A stretch of 64,000 nt of DNA from Taxillus chinensis (taxonomy: Eukaryota > Streptophyta > Magnoliopsida > Santalales > Loranthaceae), in assembly GCA_023512835.1 (NCBI GenBank), contig CM042092.1:28593543-28657542 (forward strand). Direction: 5' to 3'. Positions 44,808-57,389 of the stretch are shown here, one piece after another (the stretch's first letter is position 1; each line of letters starts with the position of its first letter). The translations under genes were made by a program, and so were the position numbers. The notes beneath the pieces are model-generated. The model made no database searches. It saw only the letters and a list, made by a program, of their open reading frames with translations, and was not told the DNA's origin.

Positions 44808-47211
44808 CTTGGTATCGCGGCGGATGTGAAGAGGTAGCTTCGCGAGAAAGGACTTGGGCGAAGATGAACTGAGTCATCTCCAGGTTATCCATTTCTTCAC
44901 CGTCATGAAGTAGGCGACAAAGATCAGGTCCAGTGAAGAAGGCTTCATAGCCGCAGGTCCTCGCAGTGGTATCCCCAGCAATGTAGGTGTTGAAAGCATC
45001 CAGTTCAACTGAGGTGCCTCCAATAGTCACAATGTGAGGTGGGGCTAGAGGTTGTTCAGTAGTGGTAGCGGTTGGCTTGACAGGTGAGGCAGGCATGGTA
45101 TACTCAGCCGTACTAGGATGTGATGTTGAAGGACCTGGCTGAGTGGAAGAGGATGGTTGGCAGGGAGCAGTAGTCTGTTTCTTCATGCGGGTTGCAATTG
45201 GAACATCATCATCATCATCATCAGAGTCTGAGATGACCGTAGTTCTGTGTGCGTGCGTTCTCCCCCGTGTGTAAGTAGCAGTAAACTGAGGTTGTGAGTG
45301 ACTTGGAGGAGGAGCGGATGGCTGTGGAGTATCAACTGGTTAGGTGCGCAGCCGATCTCGATGGTTGTGGGAGAGTGCTTTTGATAGTGAGGGATATCTC
45401 ACCACTTGCAAGACGATGACATTCTTGATAGAATAGCTCCCAGAGTTATACTGAGGCCTTTATATTGTCTCTGGTAAGCTCCCTTGAGGTCTTCACAGTG
45501 CTCTTCTATATGTCTAAATCCATCAGTGGTTGCACTTGTGAGTGATGTCATTTCTTGCTGCACCTTGTCGAGGGTACGATCTGATGATTCAACTTGCGTT
45601 CGTACCTCTTCGATGCTGGACTCCATAGTAGCCAGTCGTTCCTCAAAGGCCTGAGAGACTGAAGCTTTGAAGATGCCAGAGGACATCAGTTTCTAGATGA
45701 CCTTGCTGGCCAGAATATCTACTTCTTCAGCCGACAGAGAACGTGAGTGAGACGCAGCTGGTACTGGAATAGCCATTGGGATATTGGCTGCGAACTCCTC
45801 ACTTACCTGGGTGGCCACCTGATGAACGGCATGCATAGATGGTGTGGCCATCCCAGTCGCTTCCACAGTCTCAGGAACCTGTGGGACAGCTCCTACCTCG
45901 GAGTCACTAGCTGCAGCATCAAGATTTTCTTCCTCATCTGCTTCTTCGTCCACCACAGTTGGTACCAGCTCATCATCACGACCTGCTGTGGTAGGTGAGT
46001 CCACCATGATGGAAGATGGGGCAACCATTGATACTACTTCCACTGGGTCTCGTCTTACCAGACCCTGATCAACCAACGAATTAATCAGATGGTCTCTATC
46101 TACCATCTGCTTTCCAAAGGCGATCCATGCCTTTCACAAATCAACGGGAGTCATATGAGCCTTGGCATACTCCATATAATATTCTTCCATCTCAGACTCT
46201 CCAAGAGTGCTCAACAGTACAGGTGTAGTACCCCTATCCTCTGGGGTTTCCTGTGCTGGAGTCTGCCCTCCAACTGCAGGTTCTCTTACTTCTGCAGTAT
46301 CCTGGGGCAGTTTGACAGTAGGGGTTTCCTCAGGTGTAGAATCTGTGGGGAGATGAGTTCTTGCAATATTCTCTACCACTTCAGTTATATGTATTGATGC
46401 TGCGGATGCAGAGGAGTTCCTGGAAGTCGGTGAGACACGAACCGGTTGTCATGGCATGCGAGCTGGGGCTCGTACGTAGCTGGCGTGTGTCTTCGCACGA
46501 CTTCTTGCACCTGACTCAGTCCTTCTCAATGACTTGATTTCCAGCCGACCATCCTCATAAATACTTTTGAATATGTATTTGGTCGGCAAGTGACCGAGGG
46601 CCTGTTGCGAGAATACTTGGGTGCAGAAACCTAAGGACTTTGGTGAGAATGAGTCCAAAGTGTCCATTCTTGGTTTTAATCATGGAGTGTATTTATGTTC
46701 CCCAGTCTACTCGTATGCTTTGTAGAATACTACACATGATCTTCATCTGCTCATGACTTGCAGAGTCATGAGCCGTCTTCTTGCATAGTAGGCACTGTCC
46801 AGTGACTATCAGAGTCGCCAGTGCCTGACCGGAGAAACCCATCTTCAGGGCTCCCTGACCTTGCTTTCCGGGATCAGAGTATCCAAGAAAAGACTTACAC
46901 TCTTCTCTAGAAAGATTGGGAAGAGGATCAAAGGTACCTTTTGGGAGCGAGAGTGCATTACGGAGTGTTTCGACAGAAACTTGAATCTCCACTCCTTGTA
47001 CAGTTCCCACAAGGTCGGCTCCAGTGAGTACCATAGTCTCGTAAAATTCTGCAACATCTTCTATCAGCAAGTCTTGCATCCTCGAGCAAACAGATGCAAC
47101 ACCGGTTTCATCAAGGCGATTTTTGAATTCGTCCACCAGTGACTCGGCGTCGCCTATGGCTTCCCAGGCCTATGATAAATCCCGGACGATGTTGTGTAGG
47201 TTGTCTGCCAT
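44808..47211 (-). pseudogene. Tail ORF, N-terminal domain, acidic linker and coiled coil (element 4)
   Basis: The ATG at 47211 gives MADNLHNIVRDLS, then one TAG, then 147 codons (LLIEDVAEFYETM, GVEIQVSVETLRNAL, GALKMGFSGQALATL, IRVDWG) that align with the family-1 domain (LIEEIREFYQRI, ESILITPDVLR, SFQGRYRCMAT, MDWG). After a frame change near 46690 the domain ends with LPTKYIFKSIYEDGRL, matching YYLRHLTPDGNM. An acidic Ser/Thr/Glu linker follows (46379-45693). A heptad-like coiled coil (45686-45399, TMESSIEEVRTQVESSDRTL) and a Ser/Pro stretch (from 45186) lead into the Ulp1 part. Few lesions: about two frame changes and several stops over 800 codons, so the copy is fairly young. Confidence 0.7.
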
Positions 47212-47700
47212 CGATGAGCTTGGTTCGCCATTGAGCTTGTAGAGAGAAAAAGAGACACTCGTAGAGAGTGATTGTAAGCTTCGAAGGTGGTCAAAGGAAA
47301 GAGGAAGAGAGAAAGAGATCTAGGGTTAGGGTTCGAGTGTGAAAACGACGAACATACCTTTGGGCTCCGTCTCCATCTGTAACTTATATATGAGGTGAGA
47401 AGCGTACCGTAGAAGTCACAGACTTTGTCGGTTCCTCTTCAGGTCCGTGTTCTTTTCTCTGACCCGTCTCTTTATCTCCCGGATCCACCCGTTGGAAGAT
47501 TCAAGCGATAGGTACACGTCACCCCTTATGTCGGTGTGTAGGTTCCATTTTAAGTGCACAGTGACGTGCTGACATGTCTACGAGGCTTGAATAGTAAGTG
47601 ACAGACTCCGTCTCGCTACGATCTTTTGAACTGCGACACTACGAACCTGGATGCTTCGAGGCTATGACCCTCAAAGCTTCGAGGCAGCACATGATATGCA
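47212..47700 (-). other. Spacer upstream of tail ORF (element 4, left part)
   Basis: No gene. It ends at the ATGCA next to gypsy B and should join 57395 in the uninterrupted element. Confidence 0.6.
47696..47700 (+). repeat. Target-site duplication ATGCA (left of gypsy B-TRIM composite)
   Basis: ATGCA directly before the LTR edge TGTCACGCCCC. The same five bases follow the TRIM at 57390-57394, not the gypsy LTR at 56883. Confidence 0.75.
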
Positions 47701-49524
47701 TGTCACGCCCCGGATTTCTAACCCGAGGAAACCGGTACGTGACTCCCCTTGTACCCACACGGAGGGCAAAGGGGTTAGGATACAAACCAAGAATTTAACA
47801 TTTTAAACATCCACAACACATTCAAGAAAGTAATGTTCATAAAAGCAATCCAAACCAGTTTATTACAACAAAATCCTTTCCAATCCCATCCCCACTGGGG
47901 TTACATCAATTCCCATAAAAAAAAAATAACATAAATGGAAGAGAGTAAAATAAATAAGGTCTTCCACCTTGGTGTATCCACCTAACGCCCGTAAGTCCCT
48001 GGAAAACAAGCAAACACAGTAGGAGGGGTGAGCAACCACCCTCGCAGGGATCAAGTCTCCCCAACCCTTCCCATGCTCCTAGTGGCTACATGCATGTGCG
48101 CAGGTGTAGTGACGTGGCAGTATTAAGAAAATAAAGCATTTCACATTACGGGTGTAACCTCAGCCCCAGCCACACTGGCTAACAAACCACATCTCAAATA
48201 AGTAGTTTAACCGACTCTTCAAGGCCACCGATTTAACCGCCTCTCAAGCAAAGTAGTTTAACCGCTTCTCAGGCAAAGTAGTTTAACCACCTCTTCAGGC
48301 CGGATACCACATCATGCACACAACACACACTACGGTCATTTAAGCATAAAACCAAACACTTGGTGTGCACCCGTTCACAAGTGCACAAACCCACCCATTC
48401 AAGCAATAGAACAAACACCCAAAGATACATACATACACTAAACCACAAGTCCAGCCACACGGACATATTACCAAACACGTCATGGGCATATTCACACAGC
48501 TAGATTCACACAGGCATTTCATCGAACATATAGCATGTAATCCACGTAATCACACCAAAATGCCACTGAAGGCCAACATCCATATAGGAGATCACACCTA
48601 TATGGATTACATATATATATATAACAGATATAACCCATAATCTACCCTAGAACCCTAGGACAGAGGAGGATTTAGGAAGAACAGAACCCCTACCTTAAGT
48701 AAGACGCAACAACACAGCAATAGTCCGATCCCGTGCCGAACGCCGTCCACCCACGAGACTCGACCACCCACGCAAGACGCCCGACAAAGAAACCAGGAGC
48801 TCTCCTTCCCTCTTTCTCTCTCTTTCTCTGCGACGGCCGGTGGAGCAACAAACCCTAAACCTAAAACAGAGAGGCCTCTCCTCCTTATATAGACAACACA
48901 ACATCAAAACGACGTAGTTTTGATTAAGTGAATCCCAGCATCAAAACGACGTAGTTTTGATGGAACAAGCTATGACCTTCCCACATCCATACACACCAAA
49001 ATAGTCACAATTCCAACATGGTCCTTTGGGAAAAGATGATTAGAATGACAAAACCAAGGCAACCATGCAAAAACATGCTCGCACGCCAATTTGAACGCCA
49101 ATTCTCCAATTGGCGTGCGCTCCAAATGCACTCAAACTTCACCCCAAGCCTCCTTGCATCTTGTAGAGGCTCGAGAAGCAAAAATATGCTTGCACGTGAA
49201 ATGGGTGAATTCATGTGCAGCTCCAAATGCCTGAAATTTCCGTGGTAGATAGAGGACCTCATTCTAAGAAACTTTTGTTCTTGCACGCCAATTGTTTGAG
49301 GCCATCTACTAGGTCAAAATAGCTCTCCAAAACCCGACAAAAACGACCTAAAAGCGCCTATATATGCATAGCATCTTCCTAGGGCATAAAGGTATGTTAC
49401 CACTTGTCACATGCACCTCCCAAAAGTCCCCTCTTGGGCTCATCTCTTACCTCATACTTGTGCACTAACCTCCAAGGTGTTTGTGGTTAACTTCTTCCAC
49501 ACAGTTTACGCACGGGTCATTACA
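47701..49524 (-). repeat. Gypsy B 3' LTR
   Basis: 1824 bp; on the plus strand from TGTCACGCCCCGG to CGGGTCATTACA. It contains the AACGCCAATT-CTCC-AATTGGCGT inverted repeat near 49090-49118 and TTTAACCGCCTCT units at about 48205-48300. Confidence 0.92.
48883..48961 (-). promoter_or_regulatory. LTR promoter module (gypsy B, 3' LTR)
   Basis: On the minus strand: palindromes at 48961-48940 and 48924-48903, then CTATATAAGG at 48892-48883. Confidence 0.75.
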
Positions 49525-49537
49525 TCCTCTCCCCCTT
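49525..49537 (-). other. Polypurine tract (gypsy B)
   Basis: Minus strand AAGGGGGAGAGGA directly before the 3' LTR, identical to gypsy A. Confidence 0.9.
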
Positions 49538-49839
49538 AAGACTTCTCGTCTTCGAAAAGAAATGACATACGAGGAAAACAAACACAAACTACCCATTTGC
49601 CACCCGGCAAGCCACAACACCCAAATGGGTCATACACCGCACACAGCACATAACAAGGTACCACCATAATCCATAACCACAATAATGCATATAACACATA
49701 TCCGCATGTCACAAATACACATCTCAACACATCACAAATAAGAACACATGTCTAAAAGACAATACAAATACACCAAATCGTACACAACTAATACAAGAAA
49801 ACACATCACTATCCCTTGGCCAACAGCCACCTCCCACGC
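49538..49839 (-). other. 3' untranslated region (gypsy B)
   Basis: AC-rich on the plus strand. No supported gene. Confidence 0.6.
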
Positions 49840-52800
49840 TTAAGATTGTTCGTCCTTGAACAAGTCTGGGTGCTGCTCACGCATCACGGACTCACGTTCC
49901 CATGTCTCCTCCTCAATGCCACGGTGCTACCACAGCACACGAACCAAAGGAATAGCACGACCACGCAAAAGCTTCTCTCGCCGATCTAGGATACGGATAG
50001 GGGCCTCAACAACGGACATGTCATCCTCAATGTCTAATGTCCCCCAATCGATCACATGAGTGGGGTCAGGGTGATACTTCCGCAACTGGGACACGTGAAA
50101 CACGTTGTGCACTCGACTCACCCCGCGGTGGTAACGCTAACCTGGAGGCCACGGCCCCACACGATCCAGAATCTCAAAAGGACCAATAAACCGCGGAGAT
50201 AGCTTGGAACCTCGCCCAAACCGTCGATGTCCACGATGTGGAGAAACACAAAGAAACACATGATCACCAACAGAAAACTCCAAAGGTCGCGCCGCTGATC
50301 CGCATAAGATTTCGCCGACTCGAGCCGATAACAAACGCCGACGAATCAATCGAACCTTCTCGGTAGCCTCTTGAACCAGCTGCGGTCCCAAGAGAGTTGT
50401 CTCCCCCACTTCGGTCCAACACAAAGGTGATCGACACGGCCGCCCATACAACGCCTCAAAGGGAGCCATCCCAATGGATGCTTGATAATCGTTATTGTAG
50501 GCAAACTCCACCAAAGCAAGGTGAGTTGCCCATGAACCCCCAAAGTCTAACACACAGGCCCGTAACATGTCCTCCAAAGTCCGATTCGTCCTCTCTGTCT
50601 GGCCGTCAGTCTCAGGGTGAAAGGCTGTACTCAAGTGAAGCTTGGTCCCCATAGCCTCCTGCAAACCTGCCCAGAAACGGGAAGTGAACCGCGAATCCCG
50701 GTCAGAGACAACCGATGATGGTACTCCATGCAGTCTCACAATCTCGTTCATGTACGACGACTCAAGGTCCCAATAGAGTCCCGCTCGCGAACAGCCAGGA
50801 AATGGGCCAACTTTGTGAGTCGATCCACAATCACCCAAATCATATCTTTCCTCCCGTGGTGGGTGGAAGACCAAGAACAAAATCCATCGCTATGTGGTCC
50901 CACTTCCACTCCGCTATGGGCAATGGTCGTAACATGCCCGTCGGCCGGCGATGCTCGGCCTTCACCCGACACGTGAGGCACCGCGAAACAAAGGCGACTA
51001 CATCGCGTTTCATCCCAGGCCACCAAAAATGTCCCCGAAGCGCATGGTACATCTTCGTACCCCCTGGATGCACAAGAACTCTAGACCTGGTGAAACTCCC
51101 TCATCACCTCATCCCCGAGGAAAGAAGCCACTACCAACCGCCCCCGAAAAGACAACTCATGCTCGGGACCCTCTGGTCCGGTCCTCGGATAGCTCCCTAG
51201 CCTCAATACGGGCACGGAGAACCTCACACTCAATGTCACCCAACCTGTCCCTCCCGGACGCGCTGGTACAACTCGGGCACAACCACCAAAGGACTCAGGA
51301 CTATCCCACCATCATGAACAACAAGTCGCACCGTAACACCGCCAATCGCTCCATCGGCTTCCACTCTCTTACGACCACCTCAGCTTTCCCTTTTCTCGCT
51401 CAACGCGTCGTCCCACAACATTACCCTTGCCCGGGGTATAGGCAAGAGTAAAGTCAAAGGTCCGCAAATACTCCACCCATCTCCTTTGCCTCGATTCAAG
51501 TCCTTCCGAGTAAAGATGTCTTGAAGGCTCTTGTGATCCGAGAACACCACAAACTTTTCCCCCCAAGAGGTAGTGCTGCCAACTCTTCAGGGCGAAGATG
51601 ACAGCCGCCAACTCCAGATCATGAGTAGGATAATTCTGCTCATGAGGCTTCAGCTGCCTTGACCCATAAGCTACCACATTGTGCTCTTGCATAAGCACAC
51701 ACCCCAAACCAACCCTGGATGCATCACAATACACCTCATACGGAATATCCTCCCTAGGCAACCTCAACACAGGTGCAGTGGTCAAACGGGTTTTGAGAGT
51801 CTCAAACGCCTGCTGGCACTTGTCCGTCCACTCAAATTTCACTCCTTTCCTAGTCAACGCCGTCATAGGAGCCGCCAAACGAGAGAACCCCTCAACAAAA
51901 CGACGATAGTACCCCGCCAAGCCCGAAAGCTACGGATCTCAAAAACATTGGTTGGCCTCGCCCACGATGCCACAGCCTCAATCTTGGCTGGGTCCACCCT
52001 GACTCCCTCAGCTGACACCACATGGCCACGAAAGTGAACCTCCTGCAGCCAAAATTCACACTTGATAAACTTAGCAAACATCTGCTGGTCCCTCAAGATT
52101 TGCAACATCGTTGCCAAGTGCTCTACATGCTCCTTTTCGGTCTTGGAGTACACCAAGATATCATCAATAAACACCACCACAAATGAATCCAGGTAGGGAG
52201 CAAAGACCTGGTTCATCAAATGCATGAACACCACTGGCGCATTTGTGAGCCCGAAAGGCATCACTACCCACTCATAATGCCCATACCGCACCGAAAGCCG
52301 TCTTAGGGATGTCCCCCTCCCTAACCCCGAGCTGGTGATACCCCGACCGTAAATCTATCTTGGAAAACCACCTGGGCCCCACTCAATTGGTCAAACGGGT
52401 CATCTATCCGAGGCAACGGGTACTTGTTCTTCACGATCACCGAATTACCTTCCGTAGTCGATGCAGAGACAAAGCGTGCCATCGCCTTCTTAGCAAAGAG
52501 CACCGGAGCACCCCAGGGTGAGGTACTCGGTCTTATATACCCCTGGTCCCCCAACTCCTCGATTTGCCTCCTGAAGCTCCCTCAACTCGGCTGGCCCCAT
52601 ACGATACGCTACTTGGGAAATTAGACCCGTCCCCGGCACCAACTCAATAGTGAACTCCACACTCCTCTTAGGTGGCAAACTCCTCAACTCTTCAGGAAAA
52701 ACATCCCGAAATTGGTCCACAACAATGGGCCACACCCTCTTTTCCACCTTCCCCTCCTCAGCAAAGGTCAGGGCTGCCAACCTGTGGGTAATGGCTCCCT

Positions 52801-53229
52801 ACTGGTCCAACACTGGCCCGGCCCGACTCGCCTCACAGTCCCACTCCCCCTGCAGGGTGCAAGAGGTCCCTGCAGGTGTCACGAAGGATACACGCCGCCG
52901 ATAACAATCTATCTTGGCCTGGAAAGCCATAAGCCAGTCCATGCCCAAGATTAGGTCAAACGTCCTCAAAGGCATTACATGCAAGTCAAAACTCAGCTCC
53001 ACCTCTCCTAGGGTTAACACACAGTCATGACACACACGCCGTACCTCAATCATGCCTCCCACCGGAGACTCCACAACTAGGGGCTTCGCTGCCTCCACAC
53101 AAGCTAACCCCAAGCTATCTATCACAAGTTCAGCAACAAAAGAACACGATGCACCCGTATCGAAGAGAACAGAAGCTAACGTACGGGAAATCAAGAGGGT
53201 ACCTCTAACCACCGATGGTCCTACTCCAC
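49840..53229 (-). pseudogene. pol: pol pseudogene: protease, RT, RNase H, integrase, chromodomain (gypsy B)
   Basis: Protease shows LFDTGASCSFV (near 53160) and LILGMDWL. Reverse transcriptase reads [11 protein letters not shown] and the FIDD active site (near 52165). RNase H shows [14 protein letters not shown] and [10 protein letters not shown] (51780-51450). The integrase finger and core follow: [40 protein letters not shown] (51073-50840), [16 protein letters not shown] and [16 protein letters not shown]. The C-terminus ([33 protein letters not shown]) is chromodomain-like. The stop TAA is at 49842-49840. Frame changes occur near 52790, 52310, 51900, 51370-51080, 50880 and 50140. Confidence 0.88.
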
Positions 53230-54617
53230 CCTCAGCTGGTGGGGGTGGTAGCTCAGCCTCCTCCTGGTACGTCGCCTCCAGCGCAAACACCCTTCCTTGG
53301 CTCGGGCCACTGGTCGGCTCACTCACTGGACGCTTCCCGCTAAGGTTGCCTCCGGCTTTAGTCCGCCGCCGCTCCGGCCTCCCCCGGGGTCGGGTCTCGA
53401 CCGGATCTGCCTGGCTGGCCCGCCACTGACGAGCTGGTCTCTCACTGGTGCACGGAAGCTAGCATCACTCCTCACACTGGATGCCACGCCCCCTGTTCCC
53501 CTGTTGCCACTCCTGCAAACCCGGCGCAAATGACCCTCTCGTCCACAGTTGTTGCATCGCCAGTCCTTCTTGGGGCACTCCCCCTTGAAGTGACCCTGCT
53601 TCTTGGCACAAGATGGCAATCGCTAGGTACTCCCGGATGGACCACCCTGTCTTCCTGGCCAAAGGTGAACCTCCCAGGGTTCACAGATGTCCGACCCCGA
53701 TCGCGAAAAGAACCGCTATCCCTCTCCTCCGTCTTGAGCCTCTTGGACCCTGCATCTCGATCAGGCCCGCTTTGTAACCGGCAACCCTGATGGGCCCGCC
53801 TCCCATCATCCAGCTCTCTCTCGGCTATACGGGCCGTCTCCACAACCTCAGCATAGGTCCTCAAGCGTAGAATTGCCACCCTCTGCCTAAGGGCTGGCCT
53901 AAGGCCCAAAGTGAACTTGTGGGGCTTCAGGTCCTCCCTTGCCACATTCTCGAGGAGCAAACCTACTCAAGCTCCGGAACTCCCGCTCATACTCGGTGTA
54001 CCGTCCTGGATCCCTGCTTAAGCCGCCGAATTCTTCCTTCTTTGCCATCTCACCGATTCCTGGAAGAACTCATCATGGAAGAGTTGCAAGAACTCCTCCC
54101 AAAGCATGAGTTGCACCGCACGGCTCCCCGCGACACTCGTCCACCACTCCAAAGCATCCCCCCTCTAGCCGCCAAATTGCCAGTCGCACCTTATCCTCTT
54201 CCCTGGGCAGGAGAAAGGAGAACACATGCTCGATCTGCCTCAACCACTGTTCGCCTACCATGGGTTCACCTTCCCCCCTTGAATCGCGGAGGTTGTTCCT
54301 TTCGGAACCGTGTCACCACGTCATCCTCTCGCACGAGTCGGTACACCACCCAGCGAACTCTCACGCTCACGAGGCGCCTCTCCACCGGTGGTGGTGGTGG
54401 CACCACCAGCTGTGCCGCCATCTCACGGCGCACCTCCTCCCGGACGTCCCGCCGGAGTCCCTCCCGTAGCTCTCGTACCTCCAGCCCGGATGCCTTCTTG
54501 TAGCCGTGCCGGAACAACGCATGCCCTCCAACGGATGGTCCCGCACCCGGACCCTCATGGGCGAGATGACTCATCAGCCATCGCCCCGGACGCACGTGTC
54601 ACTCTCCTCGGCGGCAT
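53230..54617 (-). pseudogene. gag: gag pseudogene (gypsy B)
   Basis: The ATG at 54617 begins MPPRRVTRASG. Capsid blocks include EQWLRQIEHVFSFLLPREED, HKFTLGLRPALRQRVAILRL and TARIAERELDDGR. Zinc knuckle-like CNNCGREGHLRRVC lies near 53560-53520. Frame changes near 54595, 54265, 54070 and 53960 disable it. Confidence 0.85.
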
Positions 54618-55006
54618 TCTTACTACACGAAGTAAGAAGCACAACGTCAAAACAAATTTATAATCTATCGCGTCACTACCTCTACCCCACCGATCCATTC
54701 CACTATCACATGACATTACACACATACATCGTATCAATCACATTTCACGATTCAAGTATGCATTGCCAAACAAATCGAGTTGCACATTTCACTTAATCAT
54801 TTTATCTTATCCACGGTTCAAGACACATTCACAGCAAATGCAACTAGTGCCCTAATGCCAATGCATGCAAATCCTACCACAAGACTGGACTACCCTAAGT
54901 ACACCTTGGAGGCTCAAAGAGGACCATGTTGATCAGGCATGTCCCTCCAGGCTCCTCCAAAGGACTTAGGATAACCAGGTCCGCCCACTACCCTAGGCCA
55001 ACTAGA
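54618..55006 (-). other. Leader of gypsy B
   Basis: Untranslated stretch between primer site and gag, aligned with 61168-61577 of gypsy C. No gene. Confidence 0.7.
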
Positions 55007-55022
55007 CCATGCTCTGATACCA
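55007..55022 (-). other. Primer binding site, initiator tRNA-Met type (gypsy B)
   Basis: Minus strand TGGTATCAGAGCATGG, three bases inside the LTR edge at 55026. Confidence 0.9.
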
Positions 55023-55025
55023 TAT

Positions 55026-56883
55026 TGTCACGCCCCGGATTTCCAACCCGAGGAACCGGTACGTGACTCCCCTTGTACCCACACGGAGGGCAAAGGGGTT
55101 AGGATACAAACCAAGAATTTAACATTTTAAACATCCACAACACATTCAAGAAAGTAATGTTCATAAAAGCAATCCAAACCAGTTTATTACAACAAGATCC
55201 TTTCCAATCCCATCCCCACTGGGGTTACATCAATTCCCATAAAAAAAATAACATAAATGGAAGAGAGTAAAATAAATAAGGTCTTCCACCTTGGTGTATC
55301 CACCTAACGCCCGTAAGTCCCTGGAAAACAAGCAAACACAGTAGGAGGGGTGAGCAACCACAGCTCAGTAGGGATCAAGTCTCCCCAACCCTTCCCATGC
55401 TCCTAGTGGCTACATGCATGTGCGCAGGTGTAGTGACGTGGCAGTATTAAGAAAATAAAGCATTTCACATTACGGGCGTAACCTCAGCCCCAGCCACACT
55501 GGCTAACAAACCACATCTCAAATAAGTAGTTTAACCGCCTCTTCAGGCCACTGATTTAACCGCCTCTCAGGCAAAGTAGTTTAACCGCCTCTCCAGGCCA
55601 CTGGTTTAACCGCCTCTCAGGCAAAGTAGTTTAACCGCCTCTTCAGGCCAGATACCACAATCATGCACACAACACACACTACGGTCATTTAAGCATAAAA
55701 CCAAACACTTGGTGTGCACCCGTTCATAAGTGCACAAACCCGACCATTCAGGCAATAGAACAAACACCCAAAGATACATACATACACTAAACCACAAGTC
55801 CAGCCACACGGACATATTACCAAACACGTCATGGGCATATTCACACAACTATATTCACACAGGCATTTCATCGAACATATAGCATGTAATCCACGGAATC
55901 ACACCAAAATGCCACTGAAGGCCAACATCCATATAGGAGATCACACCTATATGGATTACATATATATATATATATATAACGAGATATAACCCATAATCTG
56001 CCCTAGAACCCTAGGACATAGGAGGATTTAGGAAGAACAGAACCCCTACCTCAAGTAAGACGCAACAACACAGCAATAGTCTGATCCCACGCCGAACGCC
56101 GTCCACCCACGAGACTCTGACCACCCACGCAAGACGCCCGACAGCAACCAAGAGCTCTCCTTCCCTCTTTCTCTCTCTCTCTCTCTGCGACGGCTGGTAG
56201 AGCAACAAACCCTAAACCTAAAACAGAGAGGCTTCTCCTCCTTATATAGACAACACAACATCAAAACGACGTAGTTTTGATTAAGTGAATCCCAGCATCA
56301 AAACGACGTAGTTTTGAGGGAACAAGCTATGACATTCCCACATCCATACACACCAAAATAGTCACAATTCCAACATGGTCCTTTGGGAAAAGATGATTAG
56401 AATGACAAAACCAAGGCAACCATGCAAAAACATGCCTGCACGCCAATTTGAACGCCAATTCTCCAATTGGCGTGCAGCTCCAAATGCACTCAAACTTCAC
56501 CCCAAGCCTCCTTGCATCTTGTAGAGGTCTGGAGAAGCAAAAATATGCTTGCACGTGAAATGGGTGAATTCATGTGCAGCTCCAAATGCCCTGAAATTTC
56601 TGTGGTAGATAGAGGACCTCATTCTAAGAAACGTTTGTTCTTGCACGCCAATTATTTGAGAACATCTACTAGGTCAAAATAGCTCTCCAAAACCTGACAA
56701 AACAGCCTAAAAGCGCCTGTATATGCATAGCATCTTCCTAGGGCATAAAGGTACGTTACCACTTGTCACATGCACCTCCCAAAAGTCCCCTCTTGGGCTC
56801 ATCTCTTACCTCAAACTTGTGCACTAACCTCCAAGGTGTTTGTGGTTAACTTCTTAGACACAGTTTACACATGGGTCATTACA
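55026..56883 (-). repeat. Gypsy B 5' LTR
   Basis: 1858 bp, closely like 47701-49524. It carries one more pair of TTTAACCGCCTCT units (about 55535-55645), the inverted repeat near 56450-56474 and a (TA)n run at 55962-55979. Its outer edge is followed by TCC and then the TRIM, not by a target duplication. Confidence 0.9.
56241..56318 (-). promoter_or_regulatory. LTR promoter module (gypsy B, 5' LTR)
   Basis: On the minus strand: palindromes at 56318-56297 (last base of one arm changed) and 56281-56260, then CTATATAAGG at 56250-56241. Confidence 0.75.
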
Positions 56884-56886
56884 TCC

Positions 56887-57389
56887 CGAGATAGCCCAGC
56901 CCATACCCGTCACAAGAATTTTGTCTGCTTTGGCCAACCAGTCTTGGGCCTCGCCCTCATGGCCTACTCCACACGGTTTTGTCTTTGAGCCTCGCCCAAA
57001 ACGCGTCCCTGTGAGGTGAGGTATCCGTCCCCTCCTATAAGGCGGACTTTGTTCTCCTCACCAAGCAATGTGGGACTAACACCCACTCATGGGTCGTTAC
57101 AATCCACCCCCCTTAGGAGGCCCACGTCCCCGTGGGACCATGGCACACCGCTCCGGGTCTGGCTCTGATACCACTGAGATAGCCCAGCCCATACCCGTCA
57201 CAAGAATTTTGTCCGCTTTGGCCAACCAGTCTTGGGCCTCGCCCTCATGGCCTGCTCCGCATGGTTTTGTCTTTGTGCCTCGCCCAAAACGCGTCCCTGT
57301 GAGGTGAGGTATCCGTCCCCTCCTATAAGGCGGACTTTGTTCTCCTCACCAAGCAATGTGGGACTAACACCCACTCATGGGTCGTTACA
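56887..57389 (-). mobile_element. TRIM (miniature LTR retrotransposon)
   Basis: Two direct repeats of 215 bp (56887-57101 and 57175-57389) flank only 73 bp. Read on the minus strand each repeat starts TGTAACGACCCATGAGTGGG and ends GGGCTATCTCA (CG instead of CA in one copy). The interior starts with the primer site TGGTATCAGAGCC and ends with the purine tract AAGGGGGGTGGAT. There is room for no gene. A TATA-like CCTTATAGGAGG lies in the LTR. TRIMs depend on proteins from other elements. It is not the Cassandra type, since no 5S rRNA-like block is visible. Confidence 0.85.

Larger units (their letters stand above)
47701..56883 (-). mobile_element. Ty3/gypsy element B (Tekay/Del-like chromovirus)
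   Basis: 9183 bp, minus strand, with both LTRs, primer site, polypurine tract and all gag-pol domains in order. It is the most complete gypsy in the window, although frameshifts disable the polyprotein. It sits in the post-pol spacer of copia element 4. Relative to gypsy A it keeps the primer site, the end of RNase H and the integrase finger. Confidence 0.9.

Noticed and set aside
56887..57389. Cassandra TRIM with an internal 5S rRNA promoter
   Set aside because: No 5S-like block was found in the 215-bp repeats; only size and structure are similar.
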